DNA of 64,000 bases. Source: Blastococcus sp. CT_GayMR16. Its GTDB lineage: Bacteria > Actinomycetota > Actinomycetes > Mycobacteriales > Geodermatophilaceae. Below, one piece after another: positions 26,423 through 34,859 of this stretch. The position numbers and the translations under genes are program-made. The notes beneath the pieces are model-generated. The model was not told the origin of the DNA, did no database searches, and saw only the letters and a program-made list of their open reading frames with translations. The stretch lies in the NCBI RefSeq assembly GCF_004570875.1, contig NZ_SPQK01000006.1, forward strand, positions 1-64,000, given 5' to 3'. Each line of letters starts with the position of its first letter. The first letter of the stretch is position 1.

Positions 26423-27075
26423 GCGTCGACCCGCTGCACGTCCCTGATGTCACGGAGCCGTACCAGCCGCGGTCGGGGCGCCGCGGCACCGGCTTCCTGA
26501 CCGAGCCCCTCCGGCTGGGCGGCACCCCGAGTGCGACGGTCGGGCCCTACCTGGCCATCGGGCTGACCTGGGCCGACGGCATCTGGGCCGCGGAGGAGGG
26601 CACCCCGGGGGGTGTCTGGATCCGCGGCCGGGTGTTCGACGGCGCCGAGCAGCTCGTCCCCGACGCGATGATCGAGACCTGGCAGGCCGACCCCGACGGC
26701 GGGTTCCCCTCGCCGGAGGACCCCCGCGGGGCGGCGTCCTACCCGGGCTTCCGCGGCTACGCCCGCGCCGCGACCGTCGAACCGCCGGGCGAGTTCGGGT
26801 TCTTCACCCTCAAGCCGGGCCGGGTGCCGGACGGCGAGGGCGGGCTCCAGGCGCCGCACCTCGACGTCTCGCTGTTCGCCCGCGGCCTGCTCGACCGCGT
26901 GGTCGCCCGGATCTACTTCGCCGACGAGGCAGAGGCCAACGCCGAGGACGTCGTCCTGCGGTCGCTGCCGGACGACGCCGCCCGGCAGACGCTGATCGCG
27001 ACGCCGACCGAGGACGGCTACCACCTCGACTTCTACCTGCAGGGTGACCGCGAGACGGTGTTCTTCGCGGTATGA
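26419..27075 (+). CDS. pcaG: Protocatechuate 3,4-dioxygenase alpha subunit
   Basis: The 218-residue subunit has the same beta-sandwich family signature ('IWIRGRVFDGAEQLVPDAMIETWQAD'-type segment, here 'GVWIRGRVFDG', and 'FGFFTLKPG') but lacks the His-x-His and Tyr iron ligands: 'APHLDVSLF' replaces 'PAHIHF'. This is normal for the alpha subunit, which shapes the substrate pocket. Length is typical at about 200-220. The ATGA overlap with pcaH ensures one-to-one synthesis of the two subunits. An unusual 10-codon frame bridges its stop to the pcaB start. Confidence 0.96.
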   Translation: MSVDPLHVPDVTEPYQPRSGRRGTGFLTEPLRLGGTPSATVGPYLAIGLTWADGIWAAEEGTPGGVWIRGRVFDGAEQLVPDAMIETWQADPDGGFPSPEDPRGAASYPGFRGYARAATVEPPGEFGFFTLKPGRVPDGEGGLQAPHLDVSLFARGLLDRVVARIYFADEAEANAEDVVLRSLPDDAARQTLIATPTEDGYHLDFYLQGDRETVFFAV

Positions 27076-27100
27076 ACTCATCCGTGACCGGGATGCGCGC

Positions 27101-28423
27101 GTGACAGGACTCTTCGACGGCACCTTCGCGCGCGGGGGAGCCGCCACCGCTGTCTCCGACGACGCCTGGTTCCGCGCGCTGCTGCAGGTCGAGGGAGCTC
27201 TCGCCCGGGCGGCGTCGCGGCTGGGGCTCGTGCCCGCCTCGGCAGCGGCCGCGGTGACGGCGATCTGCGCCGAGCCGGGCCGGCTCGACCTGGCGACCGT
27301 CGTGGCGAAGGCCGCGGACGCCGGCAATCCGGTGCCGCCCCTCGTGCGGGCGCTGCAGGACGCCGTGGGGGAGCGGGACGCCGTCGCCGTGCACGTGGGC
27401 GCGACCAGCCAGGACATCGTCGACACCGCCCTCGTGCTGCTGGCTCGCAACGCGATCTCCGCGATCGACGCCGACCTGGCCGCGGCGGCGGACGCAGCCG
27501 CCCGGCTGGCCCGCACGCACCGCGACGACGTGATCATGGGACGCACCCTGATGCAGCAGGCCCTGCCGACGACCTTCGGGCTGAAGGCCGCCGGCTGGCT
27601 GGCCGGCCTGGACGGCGTCCGGCTCCGGCTGGCCGAGGTCGTCGCGTCGCTGCCGGTCCAGTACGGCGGGGCGGTCGGCACGCTGGTCGCCAGCTCCGGC
27701 TCGGGGGTGGCGCTGCGCGCGGCGTTCGCCGACGAACTGCGACTGGCCGACGCGGCCGTCTCCTGGCACACCGTGCGGCTGCCGATCGCGGATCTCGCCG
27801 GAGGACTGGGTGCCGCTGCCGGGGTGATCGCGACCGTGGCGCTCGACGTCGTCCTCCTGGCCCAGACCGAGGTGGGCGAGGTCAGCGAGGGCGGGTCCCG
27901 CGGTGGCTCCTCGGCGATGCCGCACAAGCACAACCCGGTGGCGGCGATCTCGGCCCGAGCCTGCGCCCGTCGCGCCCCCGGGCTGGTCGGCACGCTGTTC
28001 GGCGCCATGGAGCAGGAGCACGAGCGCTCCGCCGGCGCCTGGCACAGCGAGTGGCCCACGCTGACCGGCCTGCTCACCACCGTCGGGTCGGCTGCTGCGT
28101 GGCTGAACGAGAGCCTGACCGGGCTGCGGCCGGACACCGCGCGCATGGCGGCCGGTGTCGCCGCGGCGCGCGATCCGGAGCTGGCCGCCGCCCTGGCGGA
28201 GGCGCTCGCGCCGACGCTCGGCGCGGGCGCCGCCCATGACGCCGCGGCCGAGGCCGTCCGGCAGGCGGTGGCCAGCGGTCTGTCCCTGGGCGACGTGCTC
28301 GCCGGCCGCACCGATGTCGACGTCGCCGCGTTGTCCCCCGGGGCTCCCGACACGGGGGAGGCCGGCGCGCAGGTGGACGCCGCCCTCGCCGACCACGCCC
28401 GACTCACCGAGGGGACCGCATGA
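27101..28423 (+). CDS. pcaB: 3-carboxy-cis,cis-muconate cycloisomerase
   Basis: This 440-residue member of the fumarase/aspartase superfamily carries the signature 'GGSSAMPHKHNPV' (about residue 270) and 'GATSQDIVDTALVLLAR' (about 100). It lactonises 3-carboxymuconate to 4-carboxymuconolactone. GTG at 27101 is chosen because it gives the expected N-terminus 'TGLFDGTFARG'; an upstream in-frame start would run inside pcaG. The start overlaps the TGA of a tiny frame at 27072-27104. The stop overlaps pcaD by ATGA. Confidence 0.95.
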   Translation: MTGLFDGTFARGGAATAVSDDAWFRALLQVEGALARAASRLGLVPASAAAAVTAICAEPGRLDLATVVAKAADAGNPVPPLVRALQDAVGERDAVAVHVGATSQDIVDTALVLLARNAISAIDADLAAAADAAARLARTHRDDVIMGRTLMQQALPTTFGLKAAGWLAGLDGVRLRLAEVVASLPVQYGGAVGTLVASSGSGVALRAAFADELRLADAAVSWHTVRLPIADLAGGLGAAAGVIATVALDVVLLAQTEVGEVSEGGSRGGSSAMPHKHNPVAAISARACARRAPGLVGTLFGAMEQEHERSAGAWHSEWPTLTGLLTTVGSAAAWLNESLTGLRPDTARMAAGVAAARDPELAAALAEALAPTLGAGAAHDAAAEAVRQAVASGLSLGDVLAGRTDVDVAALSPGAPDTGEAGAQVDAALADHARLTEGTA

Positions 28424-29199
28424 CCGGCATCGCCGTCTCGTACACCGTGGACGGGGCGGCCGACGCGCCCGTCGCCGTCCTCTCCAACTCCCTCGGCGCC
28501 GACCGCGGCATGTGGGACCCGCAGGTGCCGGCGCTGGCCGAGCGCTTTCGCGTGGTCACCTACGACACCCGCGGGCACGGGGACTCGCCCGCACCGGCCG
28601 GGCCGTACACGCTGGATGACCTGGTGGACGACCTGGTCGCCCTGCTGGACGAGGTCGGCGCGCCGCGGGCGCACGTCGCGGGGCTCTCGCTCGGCGGGAT
28701 GACCGCGATGCGGCTGGCCGCCCGCGAACCGGAGCGCGTCCACCGACTGGCTCTGCTGTGCACCTCGGCGAAGCCGGATCCCCAGCCGTTCCTCGACCGG
28801 GCGGCCGCCGTCCGGTCCGGTGGCACGGCACCTCTCGCGCCGACCGTGGCGAGCCGGTGGCTGACACCGCCGTACGCCGCCGAGCATCCCGAGCTGGTCG
28901 CGAAGCTGGAGTCGATGATCGCCGGGTCGGACGACGAGGGCTACGCCGCCTGCTGCGAGGTCGTCGCGCACGTCGACCTCCTGGCGGACTGCGCCCGGAT
29001 CACCGCCCCGACGCTGGTGATCAGCGGGTGGGACGACCCGGCGCTGCCGCCGGAGCACCAGAAGCTCATCGCCGACACGATCCCGGGCGCCGAGCTGGTC
29101 ACCGTCAGCCCCGGCGCCCACCTGGCCAACCTCGAGCAGACGCTCCAGGTGACCGGACTGCTGCTCGGCCACTTCGACGCCGCAGGAGGCACCCGATGA
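28420..29199 (+). CDS. pcaD: 3-oxoadipate enol-lactonase
   Basis: The 259-residue alpha/beta hydrolase has nucleophile Ser in 'VAGLSLGGMTAMRLAAREPERV', Asp in 'SGWDDPALPPEH' and His in 'SPGAHLANLEQ'. It hydrolyses 3-oxoadipate enol-lactone to 3-oxoadipate. In many actinobacteria PcaD is fused to PcaC as PcaL; here they are separate but overlap by four bases. The start overlaps pcaB. Another less specific lactone hydrolase is possible by fold alone, but position in the operon decides. Confidence 0.95.
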   Translation: MTGIAVSYTVDGAADAPVAVLSNSLGADRGMWDPQVPALAERFRVVTYDTRGHGDSPAPAGPYTLDDLVDDLVALLDEVGAPRAHVAGLSLGGMTAMRLAAREPERVHRLALLCTSAKPDPQPFLDRAAAVRSGGTAPLAPTVASRWLTPPYAAEHPELVAKLESMIAGSDDEGYAACCEVVAHVDLLADCARITAPTLVISGWDDPALPPEHQKLIADTIPGAELVTVSPGAHLANLEQTLQVTGLLLGHFDAAGGTR

Positions 29200-29597
29200 T
29201 CGACCCCACCACCGACGACGAGCGCCGTGCGGCCGGGATGGCCACGCGGCGCGAGGTGCTCGGCGACGCGTGGGTGGACCGGGCGGTCGCCGGCACGACG
29301 CCGTTCACCGCGGACTTCCAGGACTTCATCACCCGCACGGCCTGGGGCGACCTCTGGCAGCGCCCCGGCCTCGCCCGCCGCGACCGCAGCCTGCTGACCC
29401 TGGCGATCACGATCGCGCTGCGGCACTGGGAGGAGTTCGCGCTGCACGTGCGTGCGGCGAAGAACAACGGGCTCACCGACGAGGAGATCGGCGAGGTCAT
29501 CCAGCACGCGGCGATCTACGCCGGCGTCCCGGCCGCCAACCACGCCTTCAAGGTGGCTGCCCCGATCCTGGACGAGCTCCGCGGCACCAGAGCCTGA
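29196..29597 (+). CDS. pcaC: 4-carboxymuconolactone decarboxylase
   Basis: The 133-residue protein is a standard-length carboxymuconolactone decarboxylase: 'RDRSLLTLAITIALRHWEEFALHVRAA' and 'EIGEVIQHAAIYAGVPAANHAF' carry the conserved Glu and His residues of the AhpD-like fold. There is no CxxC, so it is not an AhpD peroxidase. It decarboxylates 4-carboxymuconolactone to 3-oxoadipate enol-lactone. It ends the pcaHGBDC operon; its stop is two bases from the stop of the convergent alpha/beta hydrolase gene. CGCAGGAGG ahead of the ATG is a good ribosome-binding site. Confidence 0.95.
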   Translation: MIDPTTDDERRAAGMATRREVLGDAWVDRAVAGTTPFTADFQDFITRTAWGDLWQRPGLARRDRSLLTLAITIALRHWEEFALHVRAAKNNGLTDEEIGEVIQHAAIYAGVPAANHAFKVAAPILDELRGTRA

Positions 29598-29599
29598 GG

Positions 29600-30409
29600 T
29601 CAGGCTCCGGACCGCCACCGGTCCAGCACCGCGTACAGCGTCTCGAACGCCGGCTGCCGCGGGTCGAGGAACGCGTAGTGCCCCTCGCCCTGGAGCTCGA
29701 TCAGGTCGGTGGGGTCGCCCGCGGCGGCCGCGGCCCCCGCGAAGGCGCGGGACTGCTCGACGCCCACGGTGGTGTCCGCGGTGCCGTGGATGAGCACCCG
29801 GGCGGTGCCGGTCGGCAGGCGGCCCCGGAGGTCCGCCGCCCCGTAGACGGCGGGGTCCTCGTCCGGTCCGGCTCCGAGCCACTCGGCGACCGCGCCGCCG
29901 TCCCAGCCGGCACGGACCACGCCCGCGAGGTCCAGCGCGCCCGCGAGGGGGACGACGAGGTCGACGCGGGGGTGGGTGGCGAGCGTCTCGGCGAGATAGC
30001 CGCCGGCCGAGTGGCCGAAGACGGCGACCTGGCCCGCAGTGGGGGGCAGCGCCTCGACGGCGGCCCACACGTCCTCGGTGGTCTCCCGCAGCCCGCCCCC
30101 CGTGCCGGTGCGCCGGTACTCGATGTTCCACACCGCGAACCCGCGCAGCACCAGTTCGCGGACGATCGGCGCGTGCAGGTCGCGCCGGTAGGGCGCCATG
30201 AAGTAGCCGCCGTGGATGCTGACCACGAGCGGGGGGAGGCCGTCGACCGGGAGGGCGTCCTCGGGCGGCAGCCAGAGGTCGGCGACCTGGTCGGGGTGAT
30301 CGCCGTAGGGCACGGTCGCGGGCACGGGGGCCTCCGGGCGCCCGGCATCCCAGGCGCGGAGCTCGGTGAGCCACTCGGCCAGCGACTGGCCCGTCCCCGC
30401 GTCCGCCAC
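29600..30409 (-). CDS. Alpha/beta hydrolase (arylformamidase/esterase-like)
   Basis: The 269-residue protein has the hormone-sensitive-lipase/arylformamidase pattern: 'VVSIHGGYFMAPYRRDLHAP' for the oxyanion hole, 'VAVFGHSAGGYLAETLA' with nucleophile Ser, 'VLIHGTADTTVGVEQSR' with Asp and 'ELQGEGHYAFLDP' with His. It is the last gene of the cou-like operon, eight bases after the MaoC gene, so it may release hydroxycinnamates from esters or act on a pathway thioester; that is inference. GTG at 30407-30409 is the first start after the MaoC stop. Confidence 0.83.
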   Translation of the reverse strand: MADAGTGQSLAEWLTELRAWDAGRPEAPVPATVPYGDHPDQVADLWLPPEDALPVDGLPPLVVSIHGGYFMAPYRRDLHAPIVRELVLRGFAVWNIEYRRTGTGGGLRETTEDVWAAVEALPPTAGQVAVFGHSAGGYLAETLATHPRVDLVVPLAGALDLAGVVRAGWDGGAVAEWLGAGPDEDPAVYGAADLRGRLPTGTARVLIHGTADTTVGVEQSRAFAGAAAAAGDPTDLIELQGEGHYAFLDPRQPAFETLYAVLDRWRSGA

Positions 30410-30417
30410 GGCAGCCG

Positions 30418-30879
30418 TCAGCTGCCGTACATGCGGAACACCGGCTCGGCGATGCAGACGGGCTTGGTTGCGCCCTCGGCCTCGATCACGGCGCTGACCG
30501 TAACCTGCAGGCCGCCGGCGACCTCCTCGACGTCCTTGAGGGTGGCGGTGAGCCGCAGCTTCGACCCCACCGGGACGGGCGCGGGGAACCGGACCTTGTT
30601 CAGGCCGTAGTTCACGCCCATCGTCGCGTCGCTGACGACGAGCACCTCCGACCACATCGGGATGAGCAGCGACAGGGTGAGGTAGCCGTGGCCGATGGGG
30701 CCGCCGAAGGGGCTCTCGGCCTTCGCGCGGTCGATGTCGACGTGGATCCACTGGTGGTCGCCGGTCGCGTCGGCGAAGAGCCTCACCCGCTCCTGGGTGA
30801 CCTCCACCCAGTCGCTGGTGCCGAGCTCGGTCCCCTTCAGCGCGGGGAGTTCGGCGAGGGTGGTGGTCGTGGTGCTCAT
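30418..30879 (-). CDS. MaoC-like (R)-enoyl-CoA hydratase (CouM-like)
   Basis: The 153-residue hot-dog protein has the hydratase-2 motif region 'FADATGDHQWIHVDIDRAKAESPFGGPIGHGYLTLSLL', with the catalytic Asp and His in 'DHQWIHVD'. It would hydrate the double bond of p-coumaroyl- or feruloyl-CoA. In Rhodococcus jostii the couNOM and couL genes carry out beta-oxidative deacetylation of p-hydroxycinnamates; here the same set of activities is packed in one operon. Its ATG overlaps the ligase stop by ATGA. A hydratase of this class gives the (R)-3-hydroxy product, matching the downstream-type SDR in the operon. Confidence 0.88.
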   Translation of the reverse strand: MSTTTTTLAELPALKGTELGTSDWVEVTQERVRLFADATGDHQWIHVDIDRAKAESPFGGPIGHGYLTLSLLIPMWSEVLVVSDATMGVNYGLNKVRFPAPVPVGSKLRLTATLKDVEEVAGGLQVTVSAVIEAEGATKPVCIAEPVFRMYGS

Positions 30880-32423
30880 GCTGGGGTCTCCTCGGTGGTG
30901 ACGTAGCGGTTGCGCAGGTCGGGCTTGCGGACCTTGCCGGTGGCGGTCTTCGGGAGCTCGTCGGCGAGCTCCACGTACTTGGGCACCTTGAACGCGGCCA
31001 GCCGCGCGCGCAGGCGGGCGCGCAGGTCGTCGACGTCCGGGCTGGTCCCCGGCACGGGGACGACGACGGCCAGGCCGACCTCGCCCCAGGTCGGGTCGGG
31101 GACGCCGATCACGGCCGCCTCCTGGACGTCGTCCAGCTCGAGCAGTGCCGACTCGACCTCGGCGGGATACACGTTCTCGCCGCCGGAGATGATCATGTCC
31201 TTGTAGCGGTCGCGGATGTAGAGGAAGCCCTCCTCGTCGACCGAACCGGCGTCGCCGCTGTGGTACCAGCCGTCGCGGATCGCCGCGGAGGTCTGCTCGG
31301 GCTCGTTCCAGTAACCGGCCATCACGTTGGGCCCCTGGATCGCGATCTCGCCGACCTCGTTGGTCGATGCCTGCGTGCCGTCGGGGCGCAGCACCCGCAG
31401 GTCGGTGAAGAAGAGCGGCTTGCCGGCCGAGCCGACCTTGCGCTCGGCGTCGGCGGAGTCCAGCACCGTGCAGCCCGGGGCAGCCTCGGTCATGCCGTAG
31501 GCCTGCTGCATGGTCACTCCGCGGTCGAGCCAGGTCCGCAGGGTCGGCAGGGGGAGCGGCGCACCGGCGGCGCCGATCGTCCGCAGCGCCGACAGGTCCC
31601 GGGTGCGGAAGCCGGGCTCGCGGGACATCGCATCGAGCATGGTGGGGACGGCGAAGAACGAGGTGACCCGCTGCTGCTCGATCACGGCCAGGGTCTCCGC
31701 CGGGTCGAACCGGCGCACGACCACCGCGCACCCACCCCCGAGGAGGGCGGGGTTGACCGTGCCGTTGAGGCCACCGATGTGGAACAGGGGCGCCAGGGCC
31801 AGGGTGCGCTCGGCCTGGGTGAAGTCCATCCCCATCGACTGGTTGACCGCGTTCCAGGTCATGTTGCCGTGGGTGAGCACCGCGCCCTTGGGGCGGCCGG
31901 TGGTCCCGGAGGTGTACATGATCAGGCAGGGGTCCTCGAGGGCGACCGGCTCGTCACGGGGCTGCGGGTCGGCGTCGGCCAGCAGGTGCTCGTAGTCCGC
32001 CGAGTCCGCTCCGCCGTCCACCGGGGGCTCGGCCGCCACCCAGTGCCGGACGCCCGGCAGCCGGTCGCGCAGCGCGTCGGCCAGCGCACCGTGGTCGCGG
32101 CCGTGCACGACGACCGAGGCCCCGGAGTGGGCGAGCACGTACTCGGCCTCGGCCGCGGCCAGGCGGGCGTTCACCGGCACCCAGATCGCAGCGAGCTGCC
32201 CGCACGCGTAGAGCGTCTCCAACGCCGACGGGTGGTTGCCGCCGGTCCAGGCCACCCGGTCGCCGGCCGTCACGCCCAGGGCGGCGAGCGCGGCGGCAGT
32301 GCGGCGGACGCGGTGGGCGAAGGCGCCGTGCGAGATCGTCGTCCCCTCGAACCAGATCGCGTCCCGGTCGGGGGAGATCCGCAGCCGCCGCTCGGGCCAG
32401 GAGCCGAGACCGGCGTTACGCAC
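30876..32423 (-). CDS. Hydroxycinnamate-CoA ligase (CouL-like, AMP-forming)
   Basis: This 515-residue adenylate-forming ligase shows the AMP-binding motif 'IMYTSGTTGRPKGAVLTH', the 'QQAYGMTEAAPG' motif, 'GWYHSGDAGSVDEEGFLYIRDR' with 'YKDMIISGGENVYPAEVE' and the catalytic Lys in 'LPKTATGKVRKPDL'. By operon context it activates ferulate, p-coumarate or caffeate with ATP and CoA. GTG at 32423 gives the usual family start ('RNAGLGSWPERR') and an 8-base overlap with the amidohydrolase gene; an ATG at 32456 would add eleven unrelated residues. A general long-chain acyl-CoA ligase cannot be excluded from sequence alone. Confidence 0.88.
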   Translation of the reverse strand: MRNAGLGSWPERRLRISPDRDAIWFEGTTISHGAFAHRVRRTAAALAALGVTAGDRVAWTGGNHPSALETLYACGQLAAIWVPVNARLAAAEAEYVLAHSGASVVVHGRDHGALADALRDRLPGVRHWVAAEPPVDGGADSADYEHLLADADPQPRDEPVALEDPCLIMYTSGTTGRPKGAVLTHGNMTWNAVNQSMGMDFTQAERTLALAPLFHIGGLNGTVNPALLGGGCAVVVRRFDPAETLAVIEQQRVTSFFAVPTMLDAMSREPGFRTRDLSALRTIGAAGAPLPLPTLRTWLDRGVTMQQAYGMTEAAPGCTVLDSADAERKVGSAGKPLFFTDLRVLRPDGTQASTNEVGEIAIQGPNVMAGYWNEPEQTSAAIRDGWYHSGDAGSVDEEGFLYIRDRYKDMIISGGENVYPAEVESALLELDDVQEAAVIGVPDPTWGEVGLAVVVPVPGTSPDVDDLRARLRARLAAFKVPKYVELADELPKTATGKVRKPDLRNRYVTTEETPA

Positions 32424-33336
32424 TGTCCGAGCCCGCCCCGCCGCTCCGCTGACCATGGGCGGGGCCGAGCTTCAGTGCGCGGACCGCGTTCTCCTTCATG
32501 ATCAGCGGGCGGACGTCGTCCTTGATCTCGAGGCCGGCGAAGTCGCGGACCCAGCGCTCGGGGGTGAGCAGCGGGTAGTCCGACCCGAACAGCACCTTGT
32601 TCTTCAGCATCGTGTTGGCGGCGCGGACCAGCTGCGGCGGGAAGTACTTGGGCGACCAGCCGGACAGGTCGATGTAGACGTTGGCCTTGTGCTGGGCGAC
32701 CGAGATCGCCGCGTCCTGCCAGGGCACCGACGGGTGCGCCATGATCACCGTCAGCCCCGGGAAGTCGGCCGCCACGTCGTCGAGCAGCATCGGGTCGGAG
32801 TAGCGCAGCTTGATGCCGCGCCCGCCGGGCAGCCCGGAGCCGATCCCGGTCTGGCCGGTGTGGAACAGCGCCGGGACGCCGAGGCTCTCCAGCTCCGCCC
32901 AGAGCGGGTAGTGCCGCCGGTCGTTGGGCTCGAAGGCCTGGATCGACGGGTGGAACTTGAAGCCCCGGACGCCGTGGTCGGTGACCAGCCGCCGCGCCGA
33001 CCGGATGCCGGAGGCGCCGCGGGCGGGGTCGATCGAGCCGAACGGGATGAGCACGTCGGGGTGCTCGGCGGCGGACTGCGCGATCTCCTCGTTGGACAGG
33101 GTCGGGTGCCCGGTCGCCATCTCGGAGTCGACGGTGAAGACGACGGCGGCCATCTGCTGCGACCGGTAGTGCTCGGCGATCTCCGGCACGGTCGGGTGGT
33201 GCGGCTCGCCCTTGAAGTACTTCGCCGCCGCGTTCAGCAGTTCGTCGTCCATCGAGAGGTGGCCGTGCAGGTCCTGCTCGACGTGCACGTGGACGTCGAT
33301 GGCGACCAGGTCGTCGAGCTTCATCGGGCTGCTCAC
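32416..33336 (-). CDS. Amidohydrolase-family beta-ketothioester hydrolase (CouO-like)
   Basis: The 306-residue protein is a metal-dependent TIM-barrel hydrolase of the ACMSD type: 'AIDVHVHVEQ' near the N-terminus, 'FHPSIQAFEPND', 'ALFHTGQTG', 'IMAHPSVPW' and the metal-ligand Asp253 in 'VLFGSDYPLL'. In Rhodococcus jostii CouO the corresponding Asp (reported as Asp257) is needed for cleavage of the aryl-beta-ketopropionyl intermediate to the benzoate. By analogy this enzyme would release vanillate or 4-hydroxybenzoate. GTG at 33336 overlaps the SDR stop (GTGA); an in-frame ATG follows four codons later. Confidence 0.85.
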   Translation of the reverse strand: MSSPMKLDDLVAIDVHVHVEQDLHGHLSMDDELLNAAAKYFKGEPHHPTVPEIAEHYRSQQMAAVVFTVDSEMATGHPTLSNEEIAQSAAEHPDVLIPFGSIDPARGASGIRSARRLVTDHGVRGFKFHPSIQAFEPNDRRHYPLWAELESLGVPALFHTGQTGIGSGLPGGRGIKLRYSDPMLLDDVAADFPGLTVIMAHPSVPWQDAAISVAQHKANVYIDLSGWSPKYFPPQLVRAANTMLKNKVLFGSDYPLLTPERWVRDFAGLEIKDDVRPLIMKENAVRALKLGPAHGQRSGGAGSDSA

Positions 33337-34241
33337 TGCGGCGCCTCGGGCAGCTGCTGGCCCACCGTCTGCTGCGACGGCGCGAACGTGTCCGGCCAGA
33401 CGCCGGCGATCGCGTCGGCCGACCAGCCGGTGCCGTCGGCGAACTCGACGACCACCTCGCTCGGGTGCGACCACAGGGCCAGGCGGTCGCCGCCGATGCC
33501 CACGGCCTGCCCGGTGATGCCGGCGGCGGCGTCGGAGGCGAGGAAGGCGACCAGTCCGGCGGCGTCCTCCGGTGTGCCGAAGCCGAGCTGCTGACGGGCG
33601 AATGGAGGCAGGGGCTCGCCGGCCTTCAGGGCGTGGACGTAGGGCTGGAGGAAGGGCACGGTCTCGGTCATCGCCGTCGCTGCGACCGGGACGATCGCGT
33701 TGACGGTGATCTCGGCGCGGGCCAGTTCCATCGCCCAGGTGCGCACCATGCCGACGATGCCGGCCTTGGCCGCGGCGTAGTTGGTCTGGCCGAAGTTGCC
33801 GACCTGGCCGGTGGGGGAGCCGACGCAGATGATCCGGCCGCCCTCGCCCTGCTCGCGCAGGCGGATCGCCGCGGCCCGGGTGCAGGTGAACGTGCCGCGC
33901 AGGTGCGTGGTGATGACGGCGTCGAAGTCGTCGTCGCTCATCTTCCACAGGGTCGTGTCGCGCAGTATGCCGGCGTTGTTGACCAGGATGTCGAGGCGGC
34001 CGAACTCCTCGACGGCCCGGTCCACGAGGGCCTGCGCCGCCTCGCTGGTACCCACGGCGACCACCTCGGCGACGGCCGTGCCGCCGGCCTCGGTGAGGGA
34101 ACGGACGGCCTCGTCGGCGACGGCCGGGTCGACGTCGTTGACGACGATCGAGGCGCCGCTGCGGGCCAGCTCCGTGGCATACGCGAGGCCGAGGCCCCGT
34201 CCGCTGCCGGTGACGATCGCGACCTTGCCGGACAGATCCAC
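33333..34241 (-). CDS. SDR (3R)-hydroxyacyl-CoA dehydrogenase (CouN-like)
   Basis: The 302-residue protein joins a FabG-like SDR core ('VAIVTGSGRGLGLAYATELARSG', 'LVNNAGILRD', 'GSPTGQVGNFGQTNYAAAKAG' with catalytic Ser, Tyr and Lys) to a 45-residue tail with 'LWSHPSEVVVEFADG', typical of the dehydrogenase part of type-2 multifunctional beta-oxidation enzymes. That pairs well with the MaoC (R)-hydratase of the operon. It is the first gene of the cou-like operon. GTG at 34241 follows AAGGAG. A promoter with TTGACA (34302-34297) and TAGCGT (34278-34273), spaced 18 bases, lies just upstream. Confidence 0.87.
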   Translation of the reverse strand: MDLSGKVAIVTGSGRGLGLAYATELARSGASIVVNDVDPAVADEAVRSLTEAGGTAVAEVVAVGTSEAAQALVDRAVEEFGRLDILVNNAGILRDTTLWKMSDDDFDAVITTHLRGTFTCTRAAAIRLREQGEGGRIICVGSPTGQVGNFGQTNYAAAKAGIVGMVRTWAMELARAEITVNAIVPVAATAMTETVPFLQPYVHALKAGEPLPPFARQQLGFGTPEDAAGLVAFLASDAAAGITGQAVGIGGDRLALWSHPSEVVVEFADGTGWSADAIAGVWPDTFAPSQQTVGQQLPEAPQ

Positions 34242-34272
34242 GGAACTCCTTCGTTCGGGCGCTGGGAGTTCG

Positions 34273-34306
34273 ACGCTAGGCCGGTATTGTGGAGAGTGTC
34301 AACGAT
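34273..34306 (-). promoter_or_regulatory. Cou-like operon promoter overlapped by MarR-type operator
   Basis: On the minus strand TTGACA (34302-34297) and TAGCGT (34278-34273) are spaced 18 bases and start the operon at 34241. The -35 box lies within ATCGTTGACACTCTC (34306-34292), which matches 14 of 15 bases at 34845-34859 upstream of the substrate-binding-protein gene. On the + strand the same element starts two bases after TATTGT (34285-34290), the likely -10 box of marR. One bound repressor could block both directions. Confidence 0.65.
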
Positions 34307-34315
34307 GGAGGACTG

Positions 34316-34774
34316 ATGGAGCCCAGTACGGCCACGGCAGCACTGACCGACGACGTCGGCTTCCTGCTGTCCCGCGCAAGCGGGAACTTCGTGCGCGCCA
34401 GCAACGCCGCGCTGCTGTCCCACGGGCTGCGGGTGCGGTCCTATTCCGTCCTGCTGCTCGCCTGCGGGACCGAGGAGGGGATCTCCCAGCGCGACCTCGC
34501 CGCGGTCCTCGGCCTCGACCCGAGCCAGGTGGTCCTCCTCGTCGACGAACTGGCGGAATCCGGGCTCGTGGAGCGCCGTCCGTCCGACACGGACCGGCGC
34601 ACGAAGCTGGTGGTCGCGACCCCGGCGGGACGGCAGGTCCGGGCCGCAGCGGTCGGCGACGTCGCGTCCGCGGTCACCGGCCAGTTGACCGAGCTCACCG
34701 CCACCGAGCAGTTCCTGCTGCGGAACCTGCTGAGCCGGCTGGCCCTGGGCGCCGCGAGCCTGCCCCCGGTCTGA
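34316..34774 (+). CDS. MarR family regulator (CouR-like)
   Basis: The 152-residue protein has the MarR winged helix: 'GISQRDLAAVLGLDPSQVVLLVDELAESGLVERRPSDTDRRTKLVVAT' contains recognition helix and wing (key parts: GLDPSQVV, RRPSDTDRRTK). It is divergent from the cou-like operon. In Rhodococcus jostii the MarR protein CouR represses the corresponding genes and is released by p-hydroxycinnamoyl-CoA, so the same role is inferred. ATG at 34316 follows GGAGGAC; a GTG at 34289 would place the start inside the promoter. A TATTGT -10 box ends 25 bases upstream, followed by the operator. Confidence 0.88.
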   Translation: MEPSTATAALTDDVGFLLSRASGNFVRASNAALLSHGLRVRSYSVLLLACGTEEGISQRDLAAVLGLDPSQVVLLVDELAESGLVERRPSDTDRRTKLVVATPAGRQVRAAAVGDVASAVTGQLTELTATEQFLLRNLLSRLALGAASLPPV

Positions 34775-34840
34775 GGCCTGGCCGACATTCTCCGCGCGGA
34801 GGGCTGGCGCTCAGCGATTGTGACGTGCATCATGCCGAAC

Positions 34841-34859
34841 ATCAATCGTTGACAGTCTC
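34841..34859 (+). promoter_or_regulatory. Second MarR-type operator, upstream of the substrate-binding protein gene
   Basis: The sequence from 34842 contains TCAATCGTTGA, a palindrome TCAA-TCG-TTGA, extended to ATCGTTGACAGTCTC (34845-34859). Fourteen of these 15 bases recur in inverted orientation at 34306-34292. It lies 18 bases upstream of the ATG of the substrate-binding protein gene, which is thus probably controlled by the same regulator. Confidence 0.6.

Noticed and set aside
22058-29172. Very long open frames on the minus strand, over 1,000 codons, antisense to the polyol dehydrogenase and pca genes
   Set aside because: They are Arg/Gly/Pro/His-rich shadows produced by the GC-rich third positions of the real genes. 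They have no domain motifs, while the opposite strand holds clear enzyme families.
29196-29597. AhpD-like alkylhydroperoxidase instead of PcaC
   Set aside because: The CxxC motif of AhpD is absent and the gene is inside the pca operon.
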